Assembly: GCF_023734115.1 (NCBI RefSeq)
Contig: NZ_AP025737.1
Span: forward strand, 496,001 to 560,000
Length of the DNA: 64,000 bases
From: Herbiconiux sp. L3-i23
GTDB taxonomy: Bacteria; Actinomycetota; Actinomycetes; Actinomycetales; Microbacteriaceae
Direction of reading: 5' to 3'
Part shown: positions 27,002 through 35,433 of the stretch, one piece after another
Numbering within the stretch: the stretch's first letter is position 1
Layout of the letters: each line of letters opens with the position of its first letter
Notes under the pieces: model-generated
Databases searched by the model: none
The model's input: only the letters and a program-made list of their open reading frames with translations
Told to the model about the DNA's origin: nothing
Program-made: the position numbers and the translations under genes

Positions 27002-28393
27002 GTGACCGGTCGTTTCCCGGAGGATTTCCTGTTCGGGGCGTCGACCTCGGCGCACCAGATCGAGGGATCGCACGACGTCGACGGGCGCGGCGAGTCCGTC
27101 TGGGACGTCTTCGCCCGCACCCCCGGCGCCATCGAAGGCGGCGGCGACGCGTCCGTCGCGACCGACTCCTACCGACGCTGGCGCGACGACATCGACCTGC
27201 TGAGCGAGCTCGGCCTCGGCGCCTACCGGTTCTCGGTCGGCTGGTCCCGCATCGTCCCCGACGGGCGCGGTCGGGTCGAGACCCGGGGGCTCGACCATTA
27301 CGAGCGGGTCGTCGACACCCTGCTCGACCGCGGCATCGCGCCCGTGCTCACCCTCAATCACTGGGATATGCCCCAGGCTCTGATGGCCGACGGGGGCTGG
27401 ATCTCCCGGGGCGCGGTCGACGCCTTCGCCGAGTTCACGACCGCGGTCGCCGAGCGTCTCGCCGACCGCGTCGACTGGTGGATCACCCAGAACGAGCCGT
27501 GGATCATCCAGCTCCTCGGCTACCAGCTCGGCCTGCACGCGCCGGGCATCGCCGACCACCGCTCCGCCGTGACGGCGGGCCATCACGTGCTCCTCGCCCA
27601 CGGGGTCGGCGCCGACATCCTGCACGGATACGAGCGTCCGAAGGTCGGTAGCGCGCTCAGCCTGTTCCCCTGCGATCCGGCGACCGATACCGAGGCCGAC
27701 CGTGAGGCCGCCTGGGGCTCCGACGGCTACGTCAACCGCTGGTACCTCGAGCCGCTGCTCGGCTCCGTATATCCGGCGGACATGCGCGCGCACTGGGAGA
27801 GGGCGATCGGCGGCGACCTCGACTTCATCCGCGACAGCGACGAGCAGGCGATCGGCGGTCGCAGCGACTTCCTCGGCGTCAACTACTACACCCGCCGGGT
27901 GATGGCGGCGGCGCCCGCGAACCCGTTCCCGTGGAGGGTCGTCGGCCCGTCCGGGGATGTCGCGCGCACGGACGAGGGCTGGGAGGTCGCGCCCGACTCG
28001 TTCCGCGATCTGCTCATCCGTCTGAGCCGCGACTATCCGGGAGTGCCGCTGCTCATCACCGAGAACGGCGCCGTCTCGGGCGAATCGCCGACCCACGACG
28101 GGCGGGTCCACGACGTGCGACGCATCGCCTACCTGCGCTCGCACCTGAACGCCGTTCACGAGGCGATCGCGGCCGGGGCCGACGTGCGCGGGTACCTGCA
28201 CTGGTCGCTGCTCGACAACTTCGAGTGGTCGCTCGGCTACCGTCCGCGGTTCGGGCTGGTGCACGTCGACTATCCGACGGGTCGCCGCACGATCAAGGAT
28301 TCCGGCCGGCACTACGCCGACATCGTCCGGGCTCGGTCGCTCGACGTGCCGCTCCCCGAGGCTCCGTCGGCCGACACGGGCGCGGTCGAATGA
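27002..28393 (+). CDS. Glycoside hydrolase family 1 beta-glycosidase
   Basis: 463 residues from the GTG at 27002 behind GAGGAG. It begins FPEDFLFGASTSAHQIEGSH, the GH1 N-terminal signature. The acid/base glutamate is E165 in TQNEPW and the nucleophile is E354 in ITENGA. LDNFEWSLGYRPRFGLVHVD is the C-terminal signature. The family covers beta-glucosidases, beta-galactosidases and related retaining enzymes; I cannot tell the sugar. No signal peptide, so it likely acts inside the cell on an imported di- or oligosaccharide. It overlaps the FAD oxidoreductase gene by ATGA, and an operator overlaps its promoter. Confidence 0.93.
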   Translation: MTGRFPEDFLFGASTSAHQIEGSHDVDGRGESVWDVFARTPGAIEGGGDASVATDSYRRWRDDIDLLSELGLGAYRFSVGWSRIVPDGRGRVETRGLDHYERVVDTLLDRGIAPVLTLNHWDMPQALMADGGWISRGAVDAFAEFTTAVAERLADRVDWWITQNEPWIIQLLGYQLGLHAPGIADHRSAVTAGHHVLLAHGVGADILHGYERPKVGSALSLFPCDPATDTEADREAAWGSDGYVNRWYLEPLLGSVYPADMRAHWERAIGGDLDFIRDSDEQAIGGRSDFLGVNYYTRRVMAAAPANPFPWRVVGPSGDVARTDEGWEVAPDSFRDLLIRLSRDYPGVPLLITENGAVSGESPTHDGRVHDVRRIAYLRSHLNAVHEAIAAGADVRGYLHWSLLDNFEWSLGYRPRFGLVHVDYPTGRRTIKDSGRHYADIVRARSLDVPLPEAPSADTGAVE

Positions 28394-29928
28394 GCGCTCC
28401 CGTCGACGTCCTCGTCTACGCCGCCACCTCGGCCGGGGTGTGCGCCGCCGTCGCGGCCGCCGAAACCGGCGCGAGCGTGCGCCTCCTCGAACCCGGCAGC
28501 CACGTCGGCGGGATGACCTCGGGCGGGCTCGGCTACACCGACGTCGGCGACGTGCGGGTGCTCGGCGGGTTCGCGACCCGGTTCCGCGACGCCGTCGCTC
28601 GTCACTACGGGGTCGCCGCCGGTCTCTACGCCGGCCCGGAACCGCACGTCGCGGAGCGGATCTTCCTCGAGTGGCTCGAACGCGCGGGGGTCGACGTCGT
28701 GTTCGGCGCGGAGCTCGCCGCCGTCGAGGTGCACGACGGACGGATCGCCTCCCTCGAGACGGTGGCCGGCGAGCAGCATGTCGCCCGAACCTTCGTCGAC
28801 GCGTCCTACGAGGGCGACCTGCTCGCCGGTGCGGGCGTGCCCTCCGCCGTCGGGCGGGAGGACCGCACGCTGCACGGCGAGAGCTTCGCGGGGCGGCGCG
28901 AGATCGTCCCCGGCATGCACGTCTTCCCCGACTGGATCTCCCCGTTCGCCGGTGACCCCGATGGACGCCGCGAGGGGCCCCTTCTCGCCCAGATCAAGCC
29001 GGACCCCATGGCCGAGGTCGGCGCCGGCGACGGCGGCGTCATGTCGTTCGGCTACCGGATGTGCCTCACCACAGCGAAGGACCGCATCCCCTTCTTCCGT
29101 CCCGACGGCTATGACGAGGAGTACTGGGAGCTCGGCCGCCGCCTCTTCGCCCACTGGGAGCGCACCGGCACCACCCCGCCCGCGGGCCGACTGGTCGGCC
29201 TCGAGGAGAACCTGCCCGGAGGCAAGGCCGACGGCAACTCGCTCGGCCCCTTCTCGCTGAGCGTGCTCGACGGATCGGCGTGGGAGTACCCGCTGGCCTC
29301 GCGGGAGCGTCGCGCGGAACTCGTGCGGCACCACCGCGACCATGCGGCCGGCTTCCTCTGGTTCCTCGCCAGCGACGACGCGGTCCCCGAGTCCGTGCGC
29401 TCCGAGATCTCGCGGTGGGGCCTCCCGGCGGACGAGTTCGCCGATACCGGCCACCTACCGCACCAGCTCTACGTGCGCGAGGCGCGGCGCATGCAGAGCG
29501 ACACGGTGCTCACCGAACACGACCTCAGGGACGGGCGCATCCCCGACGACACGGTTGCGCTCGGCTCGTACCACCTCGACATCCGCGAGGTGCAGCGCAC
29601 CTGGCGGTGGGTGCACGAGCATCCCGCACCCGTCGCGATGGTGGCGACCGAGGGGTACCTGTCGGTGCCCGTCCCTCGCTATGGCATCCCCTACCGCGCG
29701 CTCACCCCACCGCGTGACGCGTGCTCGAATCTGCTCGTCGCGGTCTGCGTGAGCGCCTCGCACGTGGCGTTCTCGTCGATCCGTATGGAGGTGCAGTTCC
29801 AGATGCTCGGGCACGCCGCCGGTGCGGCCGCGGCCATGGCCGCCGCGGGCGACGCCGATGTCCAGAGCATCGACGTCGCCGCGCTCCGCTCCCGACTCGC
29901 CGAAGACGGTCAGGTGCTGAGCGCCTGA
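28390..29928 (+). CDS. FAD-dependent oxidoreductase
   Basis: 512 residues. The N-terminal VDVLVYAATSAGVCAAVAAA and LLEPGSHVGGMTSGGLGYT form the Rossmann dinucleotide site of the FAD_oxidored family, with the first Gly of the usual GGTxAG replaced by Ala (YAATSAG). SYEGDLLAGAG and, near the end, RDACSNLLVAVCVSASHVAF and MLGHAAGAAAAM complete the pattern. Members are often encoded in polysaccharide-degradation loci. They may oxidise sugars or sugar acids, but the reaction is unproven. The start codon overlaps the GH1 stop, so both are made together. The gene converges on the GH84 gene with 30 bases between. Confidence 0.85.
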   Translation: MSAPVDVLVYAATSAGVCAAVAAAETGASVRLLEPGSHVGGMTSGGLGYTDVGDVRVLGGFATRFRDAVARHYGVAAGLYAGPEPHVAERIFLEWLERAGVDVVFGAELAAVEVHDGRIASLETVAGEQHVARTFVDASYEGDLLAGAGVPSAVGREDRTLHGESFAGRREIVPGMHVFPDWISPFAGDPDGRREGPLLAQIKPDPMAEVGAGDGGVMSFGYRMCLTTAKDRIPFFRPDGYDEEYWELGRRLFAHWERTGTTPPAGRLVGLEENLPGGKADGNSLGPFSLSVLDGSAWEYPLASRERRAELVRHHRDHAAGFLWFLASDDAVPESVRSEISRWGLPADEFADTGHLPHQLYVREARRMQSDTVLTEHDLRDGRIPDDTVALGSYHLDIREVQRTWRWVHEHPAPVAMVATEGYLSVPVPRYGIPYRALTPPRDACSNLLVAVCVSASHVAFSSIRMEVQFQMLGHAAGAAAAMAAAGDADVQSIDVAALRSRLAEDGQVLSA

Positions 29929-29958
29929 CCGTCTCTCGTCCGGGCTCTCGGTGCGCGG

Positions 29959-31608
29959 CTAAGCGCGCGCCGTGTCGAGAACCGACCGGGTGAAGCCGGT
30001 CAGCAGGGTGCGCAGCACGTCGGGTTCGTGCCCGGACAGCGCCTCGATGTCCGACTCGAGCGCCGCACGCTGCTGGTCGGTGAGCGCCCGCCCGCTCGCC
30101 AGCACCTCCACCGCGAGCCGTGCGAGCGCGGCCTCCCGCGCCGCCGCCGCGATCCACGGGGTGAGCTCTGTCACGAGCGGCGACTCGACCGACTCGACGG
30201 TGTCCGGCAGCATCGTCAGCTGCCGGAGGGCTCCGTCGAGCTGTTGGAGCGCGCTCTCGTCGCCTGCGAGCGCCCGCTCCGTCGCCGCGGCGAGCTCGGG
30301 GGAGCGGTCGGCGCTCGGAGGCCACGCGCTGGTCGCGGCGACGAGCGGACGCAGCGCGTCGGCCGATGCACCCGCGACGAGCCGCAGCGCCCGCGCCGCC
30401 GACGTCTCGGGGTCGTACGCCGTCGGATTCCACGCCCAGTCGGCGACGGTGACGAGCGCCAACTGCGACGCGGTCGGGTGGATCATCGGATTCGCGTTGA
30501 TACCGACGAGCCGCGACCCCGCGAGATCGCGCGTGCGCCCCAGCAGCGGGCCGAGGAAGAGCCGCGGGAAGTCGAAGTCGTTGACGGGGAAGTTGTCCCA
30601 CAGCAGCAGGTCGCGCTCGTAGCTCGCGGCCGCCGCATCGATGTCCTCTCGGGTCACCTGGCCGACGACGATGTCCGACCCCGTCCACCAGACGAGCGTG
30701 TCCTCGGGCAGGCTCTCGGCGAGGCCCCGGCGGTAGGGCGAAGAGTCGACGCCGGCGTAGTCGGTGGGCACCATGACGAGGCGCTCGCCGCCGCGGGGGT
30801 CGAGGAAGCGGCGCTGGAACTCGGTGCAGATTCGCCCGTGGGCGAGTCCCGACGCGCCTTCGCCCGGTCCGAACTCCTCGATGTCCTCCGGGTGCTGCAG
30901 CGAGGTGGGGATGTCGTCGAAGAGCAGCGCGAACGAGCGGACCCCGATGCTCCACAGCTGCTCCGCCTTCGCCAGCAGCAGGGCGAGCTCGTCGGGGGAG
31001 GAGTAGATCATTGACAGCCCGGGGGCGATCGTGTAGGTGAATCGGATGCGCAGCCGCGCCGCCTCGGTCACGAGCTCCTGCAGGCGCCGCAGCTCCGCGT
31101 CGGGGTAGAGGTCGCGCCACCGCGCACGGTGGTACCGGTCGTCCTTCGGGGCGTAGGCGTAGCTGTTGAACTTGTTCGCGGCGCAGAAGCGCAGGTGCTC
31201 GAGGCGGGCCTCGTGACTCCACGGCGGGCCGTAGAAGCCTTCGATTGTGCCGCGCCAGGCGAGCTCGGGCTCGTCGCGGATGGATAGCTGCGGCACGTCG
31301 CCGAGCGCGCGGAGGCGCTCGACCGTGACGTCGGCGTGCTGGCGTCCGACGTCGGTCGACGCGGCGATCGTGAGACGGGGCCCGGCGTCGCCGACGTCGA
31401 GCCGCAGCGCGTACCCCTCGGGGCCGAGCGAGTCGGGGTCGAGATCAGCGAGTCGGCGCGCCCCAGTCTGAGGGTGCTCAACGTACGAGGCCTCGCGCGG
31501 CAGCGGAACCGGGTCGCCGTCGATGCGCAGGAACGCGGGCGTCGGGGAGAGGAGATCGGACACGGGACCGTTCGAGGGCGTCACTGCCCCTCGCTGGGAA
31601 GCGCTCAT
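29959..31608 (-). CDS. GH84-type beta-N-acetylglucosaminidase
   Basis: 549 residues from the ATG at 31608. An N-terminal beta-rich domain leads into ELAWRGTIEGFYGPPWSHEA, the start of the catalytic barrel. NKFNSYAYAPKDDRYHRARW and LFDDIP follow, the latter with the adjacent aspartates D231 and D232 that GH84 enzymes use in substrate-assisted hydrolysis of terminal GlcNAc. The C-terminal 150 residues form a helical domain. No secretion signal is visible, so an intracellular role on imported GlcNAc-containing sugars is inferred. A -10 box lies 6 bases before the ATG, predicting a leaderless message, and a LacI-type operator overlaps it. Confidence 0.88.
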   Translation of the reverse strand: MSASQRGAVTPSNGPVSDLLSPTPAFLRIDGDPVPLPREASYVEHPQTGARRLADLDPDSLGPEGYALRLDVGDAGPRLTIAASTDVGRQHADVTVERLRALGDVPQLSIRDEPELAWRGTIEGFYGPPWSHEARLEHLRFCAANKFNSYAYAPKDDRYHRARWRDLYPDAELRRLQELVTEAARLRIRFTYTIAPGLSMIYSSPDELALLLAKAEQLWSIGVRSFALLFDDIPTSLQHPEDIEEFGPGEGASGLAHGRICTEFQRRFLDPRGGERLVMVPTDYAGVDSSPYRRGLAESLPEDTLVWWTGSDIVVGQVTREDIDAAAASYERDLLLWDNFPVNDFDFPRLFLGPLLGRTRDLAGSRLVGINANPMIHPTASQLALVTVADWAWNPTAYDPETSAARALRLVAGASADALRPLVAATSAWPPSADRSPELAAATERALAGDESALQQLDGALRQLTMLPDTVESVESPLVTELTPWIAAAAREAALARLAVEVLASGRALTDQQRAALESDIEALSGHEPDVLRTLLTGFTRSVLDTARA

Positions 31609-31609
31609 A

Positions 31610-31631
31610 TGGGAACGTTACCAGGTAGGGT
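31610..31631. promoter_or_regulatory. 30-bp bidirectional promoter with LacI-type operator
   Basis: The operator TGGGAACGTTACCA (31610-31623) is a near-palindrome of LacI type. On the plus strand TAGGGT (31626-31631) is a -10 box 8 bases before the ATG at 31639. On the minus strand TAACGT (31620-31615) is a -10 box that lies 6 bases before the ATG of the GH84 gene. Only 30 bases separate the two start codons, so both transcripts would be leaderless. Confidence 0.7.
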
Positions 31632-31638
31632 TTTCCGC

Positions 31639-33567
31639 ATGTCGAAGACCGAAGAGGCACCGGCCGCCGAGTCGCTCGCGGGCGACCGCGAGCGTTCCGC
31701 CGGGCTCGAGATCGTGCCCGACGAGCTGGGCGTCACCGTGACCGGCGACTGGTACCGCATCTGGATCCCGACCGACGAGGCCGCGATCAACCGTTCGCCG
31801 TACGCCAAGCTCGACGACCTCGCGGGCCGTCGATGGACGGACATCAACCTGCTCGCCTCGGTGCACCGCGTCGACGCCTCCGACGAGACCTTCGGGCTCG
31901 ATGCCCCTCGCCTACGCCATGAGGGCGATGCCCTCGTCGTCACCGTCGCCCAGACGACCAGTGCCTGGGCGGCGCGGTCGACGATCCTCCGGGTGACTGC
32001 CCGCTCTCTCGAGCTCTCGGTCGCCGTCGAGGGCGACGGCCGCATCGACGATGTGGTGCTCTTCGGCGGCGCGGCCACGATGCGCTCCGGCGCGTCGGGG
32101 GTGTTCCGCTCCCGCATCGACTTCGCGAGCCTCTTCGCCCCCGTCCCCACCGAGCCGGTCGCCTTCGTCCGGCCGTCGCGGGCATCGGCGGTGCTCGGCG
32201 TGGTCGGCGACGCCGACCCGGGACGCCTCAACGGCATCTTCTCGCCGCCGCCCCTGGTCTTCGGCTTCGGCCGCGAGACTCCCCGGGCGGCGACCGATCT
32301 GCCGGGAGGCGACTGGCTCGGGCTCTCCGTGCGCGACGCCGTCCAGAAGCTGACCTTCACGACCGCGCGCTACGAGCCGCTCGATGGCGGCTTCTCCCTG
32401 CGCCTGTCGTACGAGGGGCACACCGAGGTCGACGGCGCGTGGGCGTCGCCGACCCTGGTGCTGCAGCCCGCGTCGTCGGCCATCGATGTGATCGCGGACC
32501 ATCGGCGCGACCTGGTCGAGCACGGCTTCGCGGCCGAGTCCGCGCCGGTCTCGGACGTCCCGCTCTGGTGGGACGAGCCGATGTTCTGCGGATGGGGAGC
32601 GCAGTGCGCCCGCTCCATGCACGCCCTCCACCACTCGGCCGGGCCGAGCGAGGCCATCGACCCCGAGACCGAGGAGGAGGAGAACGTCGTCGTGCTCCTC
32701 GCGCCCCAGTACGCGCGGCAGAGCGTCTACGACGAGTTCCTCGACCGGCTCGAGCGGCACGACCTCTCGCCCGGCACGATCGTCGTCGACGACCGCTGGC
32801 AGGCCGAGTACGGCACAGCGACGACCGACCTCGAGCACTGGCCCGACCTCAAGGGGTGGATCGCGCAGCGTCACGCCGAAGGTCGGAAGGTGCTGCTCTG
32901 GTGGAAGGCGTGGGACCCGGAGGGGCTGCCCGCCGACGAGTGCGTCACCGACCCGTTCGGCCGCCCCGTCGCCGTCGACCCCGCGAACCCGGCCTACCTC
33001 GACCGGCTGCGCGGGATCGTGCGCGACCTGCTCTCCGCCGACGGTCTCGACGCCGACGGGTTCAAGGTCGACTTCACCCAGCGCACGCCGAGCGGCCGGA
33101 ACCTCCGCGGGGCTCCGGGCGTCTGGGGCATCGCCGCGCTTCATCGACTGCTCGAGACCCTGTACGGCGCCGCGAAGGAGGCCAAGTCCGACGCCCTCGT
33201 CGTGATGCACGCCGTGCATCCCTCGTTCGGCGACGTCGGCGACATGGTTCGCCTCAACGACGTGCTCGAGAAGGACGTCGCGGGCGGGTGGGTGCCGGTG
33301 GCCGACCAGCTCGCCGTGCGGCACGCCATCGCGACCGCCGCCCTGCCGTACCACCGCATCGACACCGACCAGTGGCCCATGCCGAACCGCGGCGAATGGC
33401 TCGAGTACACGAAGGCTCAGTCGAGCCTCGGAGTCCCCGCGCTCTACTACCTCGAGTCGATCGACCGCTCCGGCGAGCCGATCGACGCCGACGACCTCGC
33501 CGTCGTCGCCGAGACCTGGCGGGAGTACCGGGCGCTGCTCGCCGACCGCCGGAGCGACGGCGGATGA
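31639..33567 (+). CDS. Putative TIM-barrel glycoside hydrolase (FKVDF type)
   Basis: 642 residues from the ATG at 31639. Residues 1-290 form a beta-sandwich-rich domain with no known label. The barrel begins around VPLWWDEPMFCGWGAQCARS. GTIVVDDRWQAEYGTATTD is the third strand, and DGFKVDFTQRTP holds the probable nucleophile D478 in FKVDF, a pattern of clan GH-D/GH31-like enzymes that cleave alpha-linkages. The downstream acidic residues in VRLNDVLEKD may be the acid/base. It does not fit a family I can name. No signal peptide. It overlaps the MBL gene by ATGA. Confidence 0.7.
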   Translation: MSKTEEAPAAESLAGDRERSAGLEIVPDELGVTVTGDWYRIWIPTDEAAINRSPYAKLDDLAGRRWTDINLLASVHRVDASDETFGLDAPRLRHEGDALVVTVAQTTSAWAARSTILRVTARSLELSVAVEGDGRIDDVVLFGGAATMRSGASGVFRSRIDFASLFAPVPTEPVAFVRPSRASAVLGVVGDADPGRLNGIFSPPPLVFGFGRETPRAATDLPGGDWLGLSVRDAVQKLTFTTARYEPLDGGFSLRLSYEGHTEVDGAWASPTLVLQPASSAIDVIADHRRDLVEHGFAAESAPVSDVPLWWDEPMFCGWGAQCARSMHALHHSAGPSEAIDPETEEEENVVVLLAPQYARQSVYDEFLDRLERHDLSPGTIVVDDRWQAEYGTATTDLEHWPDLKGWIAQRHAEGRKVLLWWKAWDPEGLPADECVTDPFGRPVAVDPANPAYLDRLRGIVRDLLSADGLDADGFKVDFTQRTPSGRNLRGAPGVWGIAALHRLLETLYGAAKEAKSDALVVMHAVHPSFGDVGDMVRLNDVLEKDVAGGWVPVADQLAVRHAIATAALPYHRIDTDQWPMPNRGEWLEYTKAQSSLGVPALYYLESIDRSGEPIDADDLAVVAETWREYRALLADRRSDGG

Positions 33568-35426
33568 GCGGGTCGAGCAGCACCGCATCGGGGAGCGTCG
33601 AGGAGGTCGCGCGCGGGGTCTACCTCGTGCGCGACACCTGCAACGTCTACGTCATCGCCGCCGAAGGAGAGTTCGGCGAGCGCACCGGCATCGCCATCGA
33701 CTTCGGCTCGGGGCTCGTGCTCGACCGTCTCGCCGAGATGGGCATCAGCGCGCTCACGCACGTGCTGATGACCCACCACCACCGGGACCAGGGGCAGGGT
33801 CTGCCCCTCGCGGTCGAGGCGGGAATCGACATCATCGTGCCGCCAGTCGAGATCGACCTGTTCCGCTCGGTCGACGAGATGTGGCGCACCCGCCAGCTCG
33901 ACAACGACTACAACCTGCGGCAGGACCGTTTCTCGCTGCTCGACCCGGTCCCCGTCGCCGGGACCGCCGCCGAATACCGCACCGTCGAGTACGGCGGCGT
34001 CCCCATCCGTGCCCTGCCGACTCCGGGGCACACGATCGGGTCGGTGAGCTACGTGCTCGAGCGCGGCGGCCGATCCCTCGCGTTCACCGGGGACCTGATC
34101 TACGCCCCCGGCAAGGTGTGGTCGCTCGCCGCGAGCCAGTGGTCGTACTCGCACCACGAGGGCCCCGCGATGGTGGTCATCACCTGCCTGCTGCTGCTCG
34201 ACGAGGACTTCGACGTGCTGCTGCCCTCGCACGGGCGGCCGCTGGACGATCCGCGCGCCGCCCTGCGGTTGCTGGCCGACCGCATGCAGTACCTCGTCGA
34301 CTCCCGCCGCTGGCACCGCTGGGACCTCGAACAGCGCCTGCGCGACCCGTTCATCCCCATCACACCGCACCTGCTGTTCAACAACTCGGCGATGTCCTAC
34401 TCCTACGTCCTGCTGTCGAAGACGGGGGAGGCGCTCGTCATCGACTACGGCTACGACATGACGACGGGCATGCCGACCGGCACCGAGCGCGCCGCGCGGC
34501 GCCCGTGGCTCGCCTCCTTGCCCGCACTCAAGGCGCAGTACGGCGTGAGCCGCATCGGGGTGGCGCTGCCGACCCACTACCACGACGACCACATCGCCGG
34601 GATGCCGCTGCTGCGCGACGTGGAGGGCACCGAGATCTGGACGCCCGAGAACGTGGCCCCCATCCTCGACGACCCGTGGAAGTACGACCTGCCCTGCCAG
34701 TGGTTCGAGCCGATCGCCTCCGACCGGGTGCTGCCGCTCGGAGTGCCGTTCTCGTGGAACGAGTACACGATCACGCCGCACGAGCAGCCGGGGCACACCC
34801 TCTTCGCCGTGGCCTACGAACTCGAGGTCGACGGTGTGCGGGTGCTGTTCACCGGCGACCAGCAGGAGGGCCTCGGCGTGCCCGACGAGCGCAACGAGAT
34901 CCTCAACTACCAGTACCGCAACCGGTTCCGCATCCACGACTACGAGAAGAGCGCGGCCCTTTACAAGCGCATCGCGCCGGGCCTGCTCGCCGGCGGGCAC
35001 TGGGAGCCGCGGTTCGTCGAGGACGGCTACCTCGAGTACCTCGGCTACGCCGGAACCGACCTCGTCGAGATCCACGAGGCGCTGCTGCCGCTCGACGAGC
35101 TCGACCTCGGCGCCGACGGGGTGCTCGCGCGGATCGTGCCCTACCGGTCCGCGGCTGCCGTCGGGGCGCAGGTCGACCTCGTCGTCACCGTGCGCAATCC
35201 GCACGCGGAACCCGCGGACGCCGTCCTGCTCCCGGTCGTGCCGGACGGCTGGGAGATCGTCGCGGCGCCGGAGCCGGTGCCCCTCGCGCCCGGGGAGGAG
35301 CGGGAGCTGCCGCTGGTGCTGATCGCACCGGATCGTGCCGCGAAGCGCGCAAGAGTGGCCGTAGATGTCACAATCGGATCCTTGAGCCTCGGTCAGCACA
35401 CGGAGGCTCTGATCGACATCGAGTAG
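33564..35426 (+). CDS. Tandem metallo-beta-lactamase-fold protein with C-terminal beta domain
   Basis: 620 residues with two MBL domains. Domain 1 (about 10-255) has THHHRDQ with H71, H73, D75 and Q76 where the usual motif ends in His; TPGHTIG, FTGDLIY and LPSHGRP supply the other metal ligands. Domain 2 (about 270-520) has the complete motif H338-Y-H340-D-D342-H343, then EQPGHTL, FTGDQQE and GGHWEP. From about 540 a beta-sandwich follows (VDLVVTVRNPHAEPADAVLL), like NEW3/COG-type sugar-binding domains. The fusion and the sugar locus suggest a hydrolase of an ester or lactone in the pathway, but substrate is unknown. It ends 7 bases before the LacI gene. Confidence 0.75.
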   Translation: MSGSSSTASGSVEEVARGVYLVRDTCNVYVIAAEGEFGERTGIAIDFGSGLVLDRLAEMGISALTHVLMTHHHRDQGQGLPLAVEAGIDIIVPPVEIDLFRSVDEMWRTRQLDNDYNLRQDRFSLLDPVPVAGTAAEYRTVEYGGVPIRALPTPGHTIGSVSYVLERGGRSLAFTGDLIYAPGKVWSLAASQWSYSHHEGPAMVVITCLLLLDEDFDVLLPSHGRPLDDPRAALRLLADRMQYLVDSRRWHRWDLEQRLRDPFIPITPHLLFNNSAMSYSYVLLSKTGEALVIDYGYDMTTGMPTGTERAARRPWLASLPALKAQYGVSRIGVALPTHYHDDHIAGMPLLRDVEGTEIWTPENVAPILDDPWKYDLPCQWFEPIASDRVLPLGVPFSWNEYTITPHEQPGHTLFAVAYELEVDGVRVLFTGDQQEGLGVPDERNEILNYQYRNRFRIHDYEKSAALYKRIAPGLLAGGHWEPRFVEDGYLEYLGYAGTDLVEIHEALLPLDELDLGADGVLARIVPYRSAAAVGAQVDLVVTVRNPHAEPADAVLLPVVPDGWEIVAAPEPVPLAPGEERELPLVLIAPDRAAKRARVAVDVTIGSLSLGQHTEALIDIE

Positions 35427-35433
35427 GGGCACC

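Noticed and set aside
34100-34384. A small reverse-strand frame inside the MBL gene
   Set aside because: It lacks a ribosome-binding site and family features, and lies wholly within a conserved domain.
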